NCBI GenBank assembly: GCA_023391815.1
Contig: JAEWAF010000134.1
Span: forward strand, 14,550 to 78,549
Origin: Pseudomonadota bacterium
GTDB lineage: Bacteria > Pseudomonadota > Gammaproteobacteria > Steroidobacterales > Steroidobacteraceae
Length of the DNA: 64,000 nt
Direction: 5' to 3'
Made by a program: the position numbers and the translations under genes. This document shows positions 8,636 through 15,510 of the stretch, in pieces. Position 1 is the stretch's first letter, and each line of letters begins with the position of its first letter. The notes beneath the pieces are model-generated. The model saw only the letters and a list, made by a program, of their open reading frames with translations. It had not been told where the DNA came from and did no database searches.

Positions 8636-8899
8636 CATTGCCCCCTGAACCCTGGTCTCAGGGATAACTCCGCTGATAATGAACACCGCCTGCATGTCAG
8701 ACGAGTAGCGGTACCAACCATTGCTGCCTCGGCCGTACCAAGCTCCCATACCAGCACGAGTAGCACGTTGGTACCCACTGAGCGCATCGGCGGGCTCGGG
8801 TGTCTTTCCCGGATTGAACAGCGGACTGTGGGATCGTGTGCCGGATTGGGACGATAATCCGGCCGGACGCGAGCGGCAACTTACTCGGGATGATAGGGA
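8636..8899 (-). pseudogene. Orphan Rhs toxin-tail remnant, module 3
   Basis: Directly upstream of, and in frame with, the Imm42-like gene, the minus strand reads SGTRSHSPLFNPGKTPEPAD, then RAGMGAWYGRGSNGWYRYSS. Gly/Trp/Tyr-rich ends of this kind are common at Rhs toxin C-termini. The frame opens after a TAG at 8900-8902, has no start signal and lacks the Rhs core, so it is a displaced tail left by C-terminal exchange. The toxin activity cannot be named. Confidence 0.45.
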
Positions 8900-9045
8900 C
8901 TACCTCTGAGCGCCGGTGAGGGCGTCGAGCGGGGCTAGCCATGAAGGCGATTGCGAGGTAGACATTCGCATCTCGGTTCTCATGCATAGCGTCGCTACAT
9001 TCTTGAGCGCCTCATCTCCGATCATCAGACCATGAGCGTAGGCAG

Positions 9046-9200
9046 CTAACGCGCCTCGTCGTCTTCGATTCCGTATTCGAACTTCCCCTGCGCCTTGGCC
9101 GCCTCGGTCGTTTCATGCCACGTGTCGACAATGCATTGACCGTTGTCATCGAGACGCAGCAGATAGGCGCACCATCTTGCTCGACCAATTCAACCCACAT
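9046..9200 (-). pseudogene. Frameshifted small immunity-like gene, module 2
   Basis: Starting from an ATG at 9200, the minus strand reads MWVELVEQDGA, then after a change of frame continues LLRLDDNGQCIVDTWHETTE and EAAKAQGKFEYGIEDDEAR to a TAG at 9046. The two halves read as one coherent about 50-residue protein if two extra bases near 9167 are removed. The start overlaps the end of the upstream toxin-tail frame (stop at 9190) by 11 bp, the tight toxin/immunity spacing expected. It is inactivated as it stands, or contains a sequencing error. Confidence 0.5.
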
Positions 9201-9721
9201 CGGGTTTGGCACCTTCGTACGGGCAATTCCACCCGAAGTTGACTCGCCCCGCAAATGCGTGGTCTTTCCAGTCACATTCCGCACCGCTGCCCGTAGTCGT
9301 ATATGGAGTCACCGGAAGATGGAGGTTCTCTATCACGTTGCCCATGTTGTCAGCACTTCGAAGTGAACGTGCGACCCAGAGCGGCAGCTGCATCAACGAC
9401 GCCGTGACTTCCGATGTTTCCGAGGCTCTGAATTGCTCCTTCCGCGCCTCTCGCGCCGACGGTACGAACAAGACCCATTGGCGCTGTCGCTATCGAGAGA
9501 ACCAATGCATCCTGCTGAGCTCGAGGCGACAGTTCTAGCCCTGACAGTGGATTGACCGGAGTTCCGTCATAAACCCATGTCCCAAAGGCCGCGAAGAAGT
9601 CGAACGGTTCGGCAATCGCTCGCCCTATCGGGTTGTAGCCAAAGAGCTTGGCTCTCCATCCATCGATCGCAGCGATGCACCTCCGGTCCGACCCACTGTG
9701 CTGCGTGTTGGATCGACGCAT
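9190..9721 (-). pseudogene. Orphan Rhs toxin-tail remnant, module 2 (frame-disrupted)
   Basis: From the ATG at 9721 the frame reads GWRAKLFGYNPIGRAIAEPF, then TWVYDGTPVNPLSGLELSPR and GLVRTVGARGAEGAIQSLG before a stop at 9350. In the next frame, open down to 9190, it continues MGNVIENLHLPVTPYTTTGS and DHAFAGRVNFGWNCPYEG. The first part resembles the pretoxin linker that follows the Rhs core. The second resembles a toxin tip ending just inside the start of the immunity-like gene. At least one frameshift around 9350-9400 separates them. No enzymatic motif is recognised. Confidence 0.45.
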
Positions 9722-9725
9722 GATG

Positions 9726-10019
9726 TTACGGCGCCTGATCTCGCATTGGCGACTTCCGATAAGGCAATGGGATCCCCTTCTCAGCACACACCGTCTCGTA
9801 ATGCTGGAGCACCTCGCTCATCCGCTCCGTAAGATCCTCTAACCGTGCATTGATTTCATCATCGTTGTGTGTTGCCACTCGCTGCTGAAGCTCCTTCAAC
9901 TCGCGCAGCAAGACGTTCAAGTTGTCGCCCTGGAAAACTACGCCCGGGAACTTTCGCCCAGGAAGTTGGACTACCGCGAAGTTTCGTGAGGACGAGAGAA
10001 GTTCAGCATTCTCATTCAT
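9726..10019 (-). CDS. Small probable immunity protein, DUF6959-like
   Basis: A 97-residue protein from the ATG at 10019 with a good ribosome site (GAGGTGCTAGCA). It begins MNENAELLSSSRNFAVVQLP, continues GRKFPGVVFQGDNLNVLLRE, and has a charged helical C-terminus. The middle part recalls the DUF6959 group of small proteins often found behind Rhs or similar toxins. Its toxin partner is not present immediately upstream (a hairpin-rich gap lies there), so it is an orphan. Family assignment is tentative; that it is a real intact gene is more secure. Confidence 0.55.
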   Translation of the reverse strand: MNENAELLSSSRNFAVVQLPGRKFPGVVFQGDNLNVLLRELKELQQRVATHNDDEINARLEDLTERMSEVLQHYETVCAEKGIPLPYRKSPMRDQAP

Positions 10020-10206
10020 TGCTAGCACCTCAGATTAGGAAACGGGGTGGAACGTGATAGACGGTTGGCCGATCCAGAGATCCGTCGCATCGATCTCCAG
10101 ATTTCTCAGTCCACGCAGTCATTTACGTCATTCCGGTTGGTTCTATTCGAGATGTCCGGATCGTTGTTCTCTACAGCGAGCGTCTGCGCTCGCTGCGGCG
10201 AGCATT
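10020..10206. other. Non-coding spacer upstream of the orphan immunity gene
   Basis: No convincing coding frame on either strand. It presumably holds the promoter and leader of the small immunity-like gene reading leftwards, but no clear -35/-10 pair was identified. Confidence 0.4.
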
Positions 10207-10304
10207 GAACATGAACGCTAAATATGCGGGCGATCAGCCGGACACTGCGCGAAGCGTGCGATCAGCGCGCGGCGCAGTGCGCATATTTTCTGAGCGTTAT
10301 GTTC
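10207..10304. repeat. Large imperfect hairpin 1 of the hairpin run
   Basis: Ends are inverted: GAACATGAACGCT at 10207 against AGCGTTATGTTC ending at 10304. Pairing continues inwards with AATATGCG/CGCATATT and CACTGCGC/GCGCAGTG around a loop of about 20 bases. No coding frame with family features covers it. Confidence 0.7.
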
Positions 10305-10344
10305 GCATGCCCGCCCGAAGCCCCCTTCCAGGGGGATGGGGGGT

Positions 10345-10417
10345 CTGATCGGGCACGCAAGCGCCGCGCCGATGTGGTGAAGAAGCGCAGACGTGTCGCG
10401 CTTGGGTGCACGATCAG
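10345..10417. repeat. Large imperfect hairpin 2 of the hairpin run
   Basis: CTGATCGGGCACGCAAGCGC at 10345 pairs with GCGCTTGGGTGCACGATCAG ending at 10417, with two internal mismatches. Between hairpins 1 and 2 a further short stem CCCCC/GGGGG occurs at 10321-10335. Confidence 0.7.
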
Positions 10418-10430
10418 TCGAACAACTCTC

Positions 10431-10456
10431 CAGCACGCGCGTCTTCGCGGGTGCTG
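10431..10456. repeat. Hairpin 3 of the hairpin run
   Basis: CAGCACGCGCG pairs with CGCGGGTGCTG around a four-base loop, with one mismatch. No T-run follows on either strand, so it is not a simple intrinsic terminator. Confidence 0.6.
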
Positions 10457-10515
10457 ACCGACTCAGTCCACCGCGCTCACCGAAGTTGCCGACACATCAA
10501 GACTCCACTGCCGCA

Positions 10516-10630
10516 GCCCGGCGCGCTGCTTGCGTTGCGGGCATCAGCCGCAGTGCCGAGCGAAGCTGCGCGAGTAGCAAAGCGGCGCGCAGCTGAAGCG
10601 GAGCGCAACTTCGCAAGCAGCGTGCCGGGC
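10516..10630. repeat. Large imperfect hairpin 4 of the hairpin run
   Basis: GCCCGGCGCGCTGCTTGCG at 10516 pairs with CGCAAGCAGCGTGCCGGGC ending at 10630 with one mismatch. An inner stem GCTGCGCG/CGCGCAGC sits in the loop. It ends 13 bp before the stop of the Imm1-like gene, so it could also act at the 3' end of that transcript. Confidence 0.7.
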
Positions 10631-10643
10631 GGTCAGGTTGATC

Positions 10644-11033
10644 TCAGGATTCGCGCCACGCGAAGCGCTCATCCATCTCGCTGCTCTTCAGGTACGTCAT
10701 CGCACAAGCAACCGCGGTGTCTTCATCGACAATCTGATCCGCAGGATATTCTCCCTCTTGCCCACCAACGTTCAGCCGTATTTTCGATGTGTCGGTCGGC
10801 GCCGCATGTACTAAGTCGAAGAACCTATCTCCCTCTGCAGTTACCGTCACAATGAACCGTCCGTTACCTCCGCCAACCATTAGATGATTGTTCTCATCAA
10901 CCTTGAGACTAACGAGCGTGTACTTGCGGGCATCCAATCGCTTTATCAGCCGCGCGACATCGGCCCACGTGAAGTCTTGTAGATTCGACTCACGACTATT
11001 TACCCCGGCCCACTCGTCGGCAATCAAGATCAT
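10644..11033 (-). CDS. Imm1-like immunity protein for the deaminase toxin
   Basis: A 129-residue soluble protein starting 13 bp after the end of the deaminase toxin frame. Features that recall the Imm1 family are the tryptophan-containing N-terminal part (DFTWADVARLIKRLDARKYT), the strand LVSLKVDENNHLMVGGGNGR with its Gly cluster, and a second strand pair ending GGQEGEYPADQIVDED. Imm1 proteins typically protect against nucleic-acid deaminase toxins, which fits the upstream gene. It is intact although the toxin is not, a common state for retained immunity genes. Confidence 0.6.
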   Translation of the reverse strand: MILIADEWAGVNSRESNLQDFTWADVARLIKRLDARKYTLVSLKVDENNHLMVGGGNGRFIVTVTAEGDRFFDLVHAAPTDTSKIRLNVGGQEGEYPADQIVDEDTAVACAMTYLKSSEMDERFAWRES

Positions 11034-11046
11034 CGTCGCACCTGTC

Positions 11047-12316
11047 TCATAGTCCGATCCGAACTATTTGGAGGCCCTGTGGTGTAACTATCGTCAGCTC
11101 ACCAATACCAAGCTGCCTTGCTAGCCCGACGACGCCACCATTGGTACCGCACGCAACACACAGCGCACGATCGGACATAGAGAGTCGCCGAGCCACCTCG
11201 CATGCTCGCATTCGCCGCTTGCTGAAAAGCATCTGCCTCTGCATGTGTGTGGGTAATGGCATTGACTCGTAAGTTTACTTGTTGGCCATGCGCATTGATG
11301 CCATAGAAACTGCGCCCACCGATATCCAAGCGCGCAAGCGCTCCTTCTCCCGCCTGTAGCCCAAGCTGGCTTCGGAAGGCGGCGAGATCGTCGAGGCCAC
11401 CTACGGATCTGGCGGCAAGACTTCCGACCGGGAACGCTCCACCGCGGGGCGTGCCCCACATCGGGAAGGTAAGGCAAGTCACCGTCTTGCCACAGTCGCC
11501 GTTCAGAACCTCTGCAATTTGTCTGGACAGATCGGAGAAACCGCCCCGCAGTGGCTCCTCTGGCAAGGGCTCCCACGTAACGCTGTAGCCCATCCCACCG
11601 ACTGTGCTAACGTGCGGGTCCGCCACATTTCTAGTCTGCGCGCCCGGCTCAGCCTCCTCAATAGCCTCCATAGGCCAGCTCAGTCCAATGCATGACCGCC
11701 ACGCTTTCTCGGTACTCAGATCGAATGCGCAGGCGCCGTTGCCATGATAAGCCTCACGCCAGGAGAACCATCCGCTGTAGATGTCTCCGAGAAAATCGCC
11801 GATATCGTCGACATCGAAGCCAGCGGGTCTAGCGTCCCGCTCCGTTGCGCTGAATCCGCTCGGATCCGTGTAACTCAGTGGATTGTTGAACGTGTAGCTG
11901 TAGCGGTTCAAGCTCTGTGAAAAGTACGGCGCCTGCACGAATGGATCGGCCGACGTGAACCGGCCGCTCGCGCTGTCATAGACGCGGCCATTCATGTGAA
12001 TCATCGACAGATTGTCCAAGTGTTCGTGGAACGTAAAGCCCCGCCGCGTCGTGTTCGCGATTTGCTCGTAGTCGGAGGAGCTCGGAGGACCGCTCCAGTT
12101 CGCACCGCGACGGTTACCGAATGCATCGAAGCTCGCACGCAGCAGCACGGCACCGGCACTGTCAGTGATCACATCGGTGCTGCCCAAGTGATCGGTCGTC
12201 AAGTAATACGTCGCGTTCGCTCCCGTACTGACGCGCCGAGCGATCGCGGCCGGCCCCGTTCCGCCGTAGATGTAATGGCGATACTCCGTGGTCGCTCCGA
12301 CCTGCCGTTTTTCCAT
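11047..12316 (-). pseudogene. 3' part of an rhs gene with deaminase-type toxin tip, frameshifted
   Basis: Only the last Rhs-core repeats remain: YLTTDHLGSTDVITDSAGAV, then FDAFGNRRGANWSG and the closing RVYDSASGRFTSADPFVQ with LNRYSYTFNNPLSYTDPSG. A pretoxin linker with VSTVGG (coded at 11595-11612) follows, then a deaminase-like tip with THTHAEADAFQQAANASMRG. After ATLYV an extra base at 11173/11174 shifts the frame; in the next frame the sequence continues DRALCVACGTNGGVVGLARQ to a stop at 11047. HAE and CxxC are the zinc and catalytic motifs of cytidine-deaminase-fold toxins. Full Rhs proteins exceed 1,000 residues, so the 5' three-quarters is missing. Confidence 0.8.
11595..11612. repeat. 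18-bp Rhs toxin-junction repeat, copy 2
   Basis: Identical to 8083-8100. Here it lies in the main rhs remnant between the conserved core and the variable toxin tip and encodes VSTVG on the minus strand. Confidence 0.75.
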
Positions 12317-12620
12317 CAGTCCGCCGAGATACGTCCAGTTCGTGACGGTGAACTGTCGGACATGGACGTGATTCTACCCGGTTGTGCGATCATCGAGCGT
12401 GCCGCTGATGCGATCGTATCCGGAGGTAGTCCTTAGTCGGTTGGAAGCCGCCGATAAAACCTTCGGGGATCATTCCGGCCCAAGCCATCACGCCCACATA
12501 GCATTCCCACGATGCTTGCAATCCCGAACATGCCGGTATCGGAACAAGGGGCATCAGCGCGCTTTTTTCCGATGAGGCCAGCGTTAATCAGTTGGTGATA
12601 CGTTCGAGTCATACGGCCCG
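12317..12620 (-). other. Decayed upstream part of the rhs gene
   Basis: In the same frame as the rhs remnant the minus strand can be followed through QFTVTNWTYLGGLMEKRQ to a TAG near 12378. Beyond it lies SNRLRTTSGYDRISGTLDDR, a YD-repeat-like segment, up to about 12450. No Rhs-like sequence was recognised between 12450 and 12620. The stretch therefore appears to be eroded rhs sequence followed by unassigned spacer. Confidence 0.4.
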
Positions 12621-12743
12621 GACTTTGTCATCGCGACGGGCCCGCCCCGGTGGCGCGAGCCACCGAGGCATCTTCCTCTCAGCCGTGTGGAGCGAAGGCA
12701 GTTATTTCCCGCCCAGCACCTTCTCCGTCTCCTCCGCCGACAG
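12621..12743. repeat. Right direct repeat of the Rhs island (bactofilin 3' end and downstream hairpin)
   Basis: This copy contains the last codons and stop of the first bactofilin gene (from 12702) and, beyond it, a hairpin GCCCCGGTGGC-GCGA-GCCACCGAGGC at 12644-12669 that probably ends that transcript. The whole segment recurs in degenerate form at 7456-7577, so the Rhs remnants lie exactly between two copies. Confidence 0.8.
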
Positions 12744-13274
12744 CGGCTGACCCGGACTGATCGTGGGGCTCTCCACCCGTTTCTTGGCCGACGCCGAGGC
12801 CGACTGGCTCGCGACGCTGCCGCTCATGTCGATGCGGCCGTTGAATACCGCGCCGTCCACCAAGCCGACTCGGGGCGCGAAGATGTTGCCTGATACGCGG
12901 CCGGTCTCATGGACGACGACGGACTCGACACCGTGCAGGTCACCTTCGACGCTGCCGTCGATGACGACCACGCGCGCATGAATGTTTCCTACGACCGAGC
13001 CCTCCGTGCCGATCGTGACGCTCTGAGTGTGATTGATCGAGCCTTCGATCCGGCCTTGCAGAATGAAATCTTCTTCCGCGCTCAACTCACCTTTGAAACG
13101 CAGCGTCGGGCCAAGCACGGCGACTTTGCGATCCGCCGCGGCGGCCTTGGACGGCGACTCCGGGGCGGGCGAACCAGTAGATGACGATGTAGACAAAGGC
13201 ATCGACGACAACGACGGCACGCGAACGGTATCCGTACCGGTTTCCTGCCGCTGATCGAATCCGAAACTGCGCAT
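12702..13274 (-). CDS. Bactofilin
   Basis: A 190-residue cytoskeletal protein. A disordered Ser/Pro-rich N-terminus (to about residue 50) is followed by the bactofilin beta-helix: VLGPTLRFKGELSAEEDFIL, QGRIEGSINHTQSVTIGTEG, VVIDGSVEGDLHGVESVVVH and GVFNGRIDM-like repeats. It has a second disordered tail ending SAEETEKVLGGK. Bactofilins polymerise without nucleotide and position envelope machinery. A second bactofilin lies 57 bp upstream on the same strand. The 3' end of this gene is the source of the direct repeats that flank the Rhs island. Confidence 0.92.
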   Translation of the reverse strand: MRSFGFDQRQETGTDTVRVPSLSSMPLSTSSSTGSPAPESPSKAAAADRKVAVLGPTLRFKGELSAEEDFILQGRIEGSINHTQSVTIGTEGSVVGNIHARVVVIDGSVEGDLHGVESVVVHETGRVSGNIFAPRVGLVDGAVFNGRIDMSGSVASQSASASAKKRVESPTISPGQPLSAEETEKVLGGK

Positions 13275-13331
13275 ACGAGGGCCTCCAAAAAAATCAGAGA
13301 GGGGAACGATCCTGAAGCCGATCCTTGGGGT

Positions 13332-13709
13332 TCACGTGCCCGTCTTACCTCGCGCTTGAGCGGACTTTTTCACATCCATGTCGACGGCGCCGTTGAACTT
13401 CGAGCCCTCCACCAGGCACACCGACGGCGCGTGAATGTTTCCTCGCAGGTTGCCGGAATCTTCCACGTACACCGAACGTTCGGCGTGCAGGTCGCCCTCG
13501 ACCGTGCCTTCGACCTTGATCACCTGCGCGCTGATGTTTGCTTTGACTTTGCCCTCCTTGCCCACGGTAACCCGTTGAGTATGTTTGATCGTGCCTTCGA
13601 TCTGGCCCTGGATCAGCAAGTCCTCGTCGGCCGAGAGCTCGCCCTTGAAACGCAATGTCGGCGGCAGGATGGACATCCGCTCGCCAGCTGTATCGTACGG
13701 ATTGCTCAT
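13332..13709 (-). CDS. Bactofilin, short form
   Basis: A 125-residue protein from the ATG at 13709, with AGGAGCTGACA before it. It is nearly all core: ILPPTLRFKGELSADEDLLI, QGQIEGTIKHTQRVTVGKEG, KVEGTVEGDLHAERSVYVED and HAPSVCLVEGSKFNGAVDM. The tail is short and basic (KKSAQARGKTGT). It is a paralogue of the gene just downstream and probably co-polymerises with it. Both could be one transcript. Confidence 0.92.
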   Translation of the reverse strand: MSNPYDTAGERMSILPPTLRFKGELSADEDLLIQGQIEGTIKHTQRVTVGKEGKVKANISAQVIKVEGTVEGDLHAERSVYVEDSGNLRGNIHAPSVCLVEGSKFNGAVDMDVKKSAQARGKTGT

Positions 13710-13929
13710 TGTCAGCTCCTGGGGGTGCGAACTGCCGCACACTGTAGGCAGCCGCGCACACCGACAAGGAGAGTTGCTTCACAGATTGAACAGCACGAGG
13801 CACATCGCGGGCGATATCACCGAACTGTCACCTTCCCAAAATTGTCACAATGTGCCTGCGACGCGGGCGATCCCTGAATCGATCCCGCAACTGTCAAACC
13901 GACTCGAGCTCACGCACTGTCCTGGACCG

Positions 13930-14397
13930 TCAGTGACGCATCTTTTTCAACATCTCGTGTAGCCGGCCTTGCAGCATGCGCGCGACGGCTTCGTAATAAC
14001 GTTGTGACTTGTCCGCGTCCTGCTTGCGGCGGCCGGGACGTTTCTTGTGAACGGAGCCCCGCCGTCGGGTTTTGAGCGCGTGGACGACGTCCATGCCGAT
14101 TTCCAATGAATCGTCGTCGCCGAGGATGCTCGCGATCAGGATGACGCCCTTCTGCGTGAAGGCCAGCGAAGGCTGAGCATCGAGCCGGCCGCGTGCATAC
14201 CGCTTGGACAGCTTGAAATACATGTCCTTGCTCAGCATCCACAGCTTCCGCCCGACCCGCTTGTAAAAAGCCGGCAAGCTCAGCCCGAGCAGCATCGCCA
14301 GATCGGCGTCCTTGATCGCCTTGCAGCCTTCGACGGTGATGACCAGAGAGCCGATGGCGGTCGCATCGACCCGCCCCAGCCGGCGTGCGCGCGTCAT
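13930..14397 (-). CDS. ORF6N/KilA-N-like domain protein
   Basis: A 155-residue protein from the ATG at 14397, preceded by GGGGAGGGCGC. The middle part KRVGRKLWMLSKDMYFKLSK, then LDAQPSLAFTQKGVILIASI, resembles the ORF6N DNA-binding domain of phage and plasmid regulators (the AFTE-G-V-L signature is conserved as AFTQKGVILIAS). A basic linker (KTRRRGSVHKKRPGRRKQDA) and a helical tail follow. It sits 28 bp behind the XRE gene and forms a two-gene regulatory unit. Function beyond DNA binding is unknown; possible phage or plasmid origin. Confidence 0.6.
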   Translation of the reverse strand: MTRARRLGRVDATAIGSLVITVEGCKAIKDADLAMLLGLSLPAFYKRVGRKLWMLSKDMYFKLSKRYARGRLDAQPSLAFTQKGVILIASILGDDDSLEIGMDVVHALKTRRRGSVHKKRPGRRKQDADKSQRYYEAVARMLQGRLHEMLKKMRH

Positions 14398-14425
14398 GCG
14401 CCCTCCCCGCCACATGCGCCGAGGG

Positions 14426-14788
14426 CTAACGTCCGTTGCTTGCCTCGAGCACATCGATGATCCGGATGACGAAGCGCTGCTGCGTCTTGGTGAGGGCTTG
14501 CAATCGCTCGGCGTGACGCATCGCCCGAGGCGACAGCCGTCCTTTCGGCAGGCGCGCGACTTTCGACAGACCGATCATGTCTTCGACCGGGATCGAGAAA
14601 ATCTTCGCGATCTTGGCCAGAATCAACACCGACACCCGACGCTCGCCGAGCTCGTACGCGAACACCGCTTGCTGCGATACGCCGATGGAGCGCGCCAGTT
14701 CCGCCTGGGTCATGCCTCTCGCTTTGCGCGCCAGCGCGATTTGCGAACCGAGAGATCTGAAGTACGCGCGGCTTTCGTGCTTGATCAC
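14426..14788 (-). CDS. XRE-family helix-turn-helix regulator
   Basis: A 120-residue protein from a GTG at 14788. The helix-turn-helix covers about residues 13-67: QIALARKARGMTQAELARSI, GVSQQAVFAYELGERRVSVL and the LAKIAKIFSIPVEDMIG cap. The C-terminal 50 residues are basic and helical. It is co-directional with the ORF6N-like gene. An inverted repeat just upstream of the start suggests autoregulation. Confidence 0.82.
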   Translation of the reverse strand: MIKHESRAYFRSLGSQIALARKARGMTQAELARSIGVSQQAVFAYELGERRVSVLILAKIAKIFSIPVEDMIGLSKVARLPKGRLSPRAMRHAERLQALTKTQQRFVIRIIDVLEASNGR

Positions 14789-14802
14789 TATCCCGTGCTT
14801 CC

Positions 14803-14823
14803 ATTGTTGTTTCCATTAACAAT
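14803..14823. promoter_or_regulatory. Candidate autoregulatory operator of the XRE gene
   Basis: ATTGTT at 14803 and AACAAT ending at 14823 form an inverted repeat about 15 bp upstream of the GTG start, in a locally AT-rich stretch. This is where an XRE-type repressor would block its own promoter. Position and symmetry are the only evidence. Confidence 0.35.
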
Positions 14824-15231
14824 ACAATCCTTTTCTGGGATGGAAATTAGAAACATTTTCTGGTGGTGTATCGGCGATATCCACTTCGTGATGTTTGCAA
14901 ACGAATTTCGTCGTGAGTTTTCATCCAGTCCCGCTTCAATCGCTGTTTCGCAGCTTGCCATCGCCTGAAGCGCGGTTGTTTGGTGAAAAGTTAGAAAATG
15001 CGCAAATCGCGCTCTTCGCCACGGCGCAGGATTCCTCTCGGAAAGAGCGGATGGATTTGCGCCCACGGATGATATGCCGCGGGCATTTACCGCGGGCACA
15101 CACCGCGGCTCTTCCGCGCGAGGGTCGATGACGTGAGGGATCAGAGCTTCAGCGCTGCTGGTTCGATTGTGCTGCCGCTGATCAGGCCATCGGCAACCGC
15201 CGCTGGCCGGACCGAGCGACGGTGGATGAGA
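14824..15231. other. Intergenic region without recognised genes
   Basis: The first 100 bp are AT-rich compared with the surroundings and probably carry the promoter of the leftward XRE/ORF6N unit. Further right, short CCGCGGGCA-type repeats occur around 15068-15110. No coding frame with family features was found. Confidence 0.4.
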
Positions 15232-15234
15232 TCA

Positions 15235-15486
15235 ATGAAGATAGAAGTCAGTCGCCGCTCTTGGCCGGCGCCGTCTTCCAGTAAGCGGTGTAGCGCAGCT
15301 CAAACAGGGCGTCGATGTATCCAAATCGTAACCACGTTGCACTTCGGCCATCTCGCTGACGATGTAGTCGAGCCGCCGTTCGAAGCGCGGATCGTGAGTC
15401 GCCACGCACTGCCGGGACAGAGCTGTCGGACAGCGAAGTCCAGCCTGCGCATCGAGCGCCTGACTCGGCATGACCAGAATCCGCAA
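15235..15486 (-). pseudogene. Remnant resembling GH127 (beta-L-arabinofuranosidase type)
   Basis: The minus strand reads CVATHDPRFERRLDYIVSEM followed by AEVQ. This closely follows the GH127/DUF1680 block in which a short-chain YAATGDxRFKxRVDYIVxEL pattern precedes AxxQ. After this the frame is lost; in another frame GYIDALFELRYTAYWKTAPA and a stop follow. The intact family is over 600 residues, so only about 80 codons remain. Its position behind the arabinofuranosidase gene fits a lost arabinan-degrading enzyme. Recognition is by motif only. Confidence 0.45.
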
Positions 15487-15510
15487 CAGTACAGATCGAC
15501 GCAGTTCTTC

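Noticed and set aside
10207..10630. Integron attC sites as an explanation for the hairpins
   Set aside because: The hairpins lack the RYYYAAC/GTTRRRY end pair and no integron integrase or regular cassette spacing is present.
12450..12620. A possible transposase remnant upstream of the rhs fragment
   Set aside because: Short frames were inspected but none showed a DDE motif or recognisable insertion-sequence ends.
14788..15099. A 103-residue minus-strand frame upstream of the XRE gene
   Set aside because: It has no family features and ends at the XRE start; the stretch is better read as promoter DNA.
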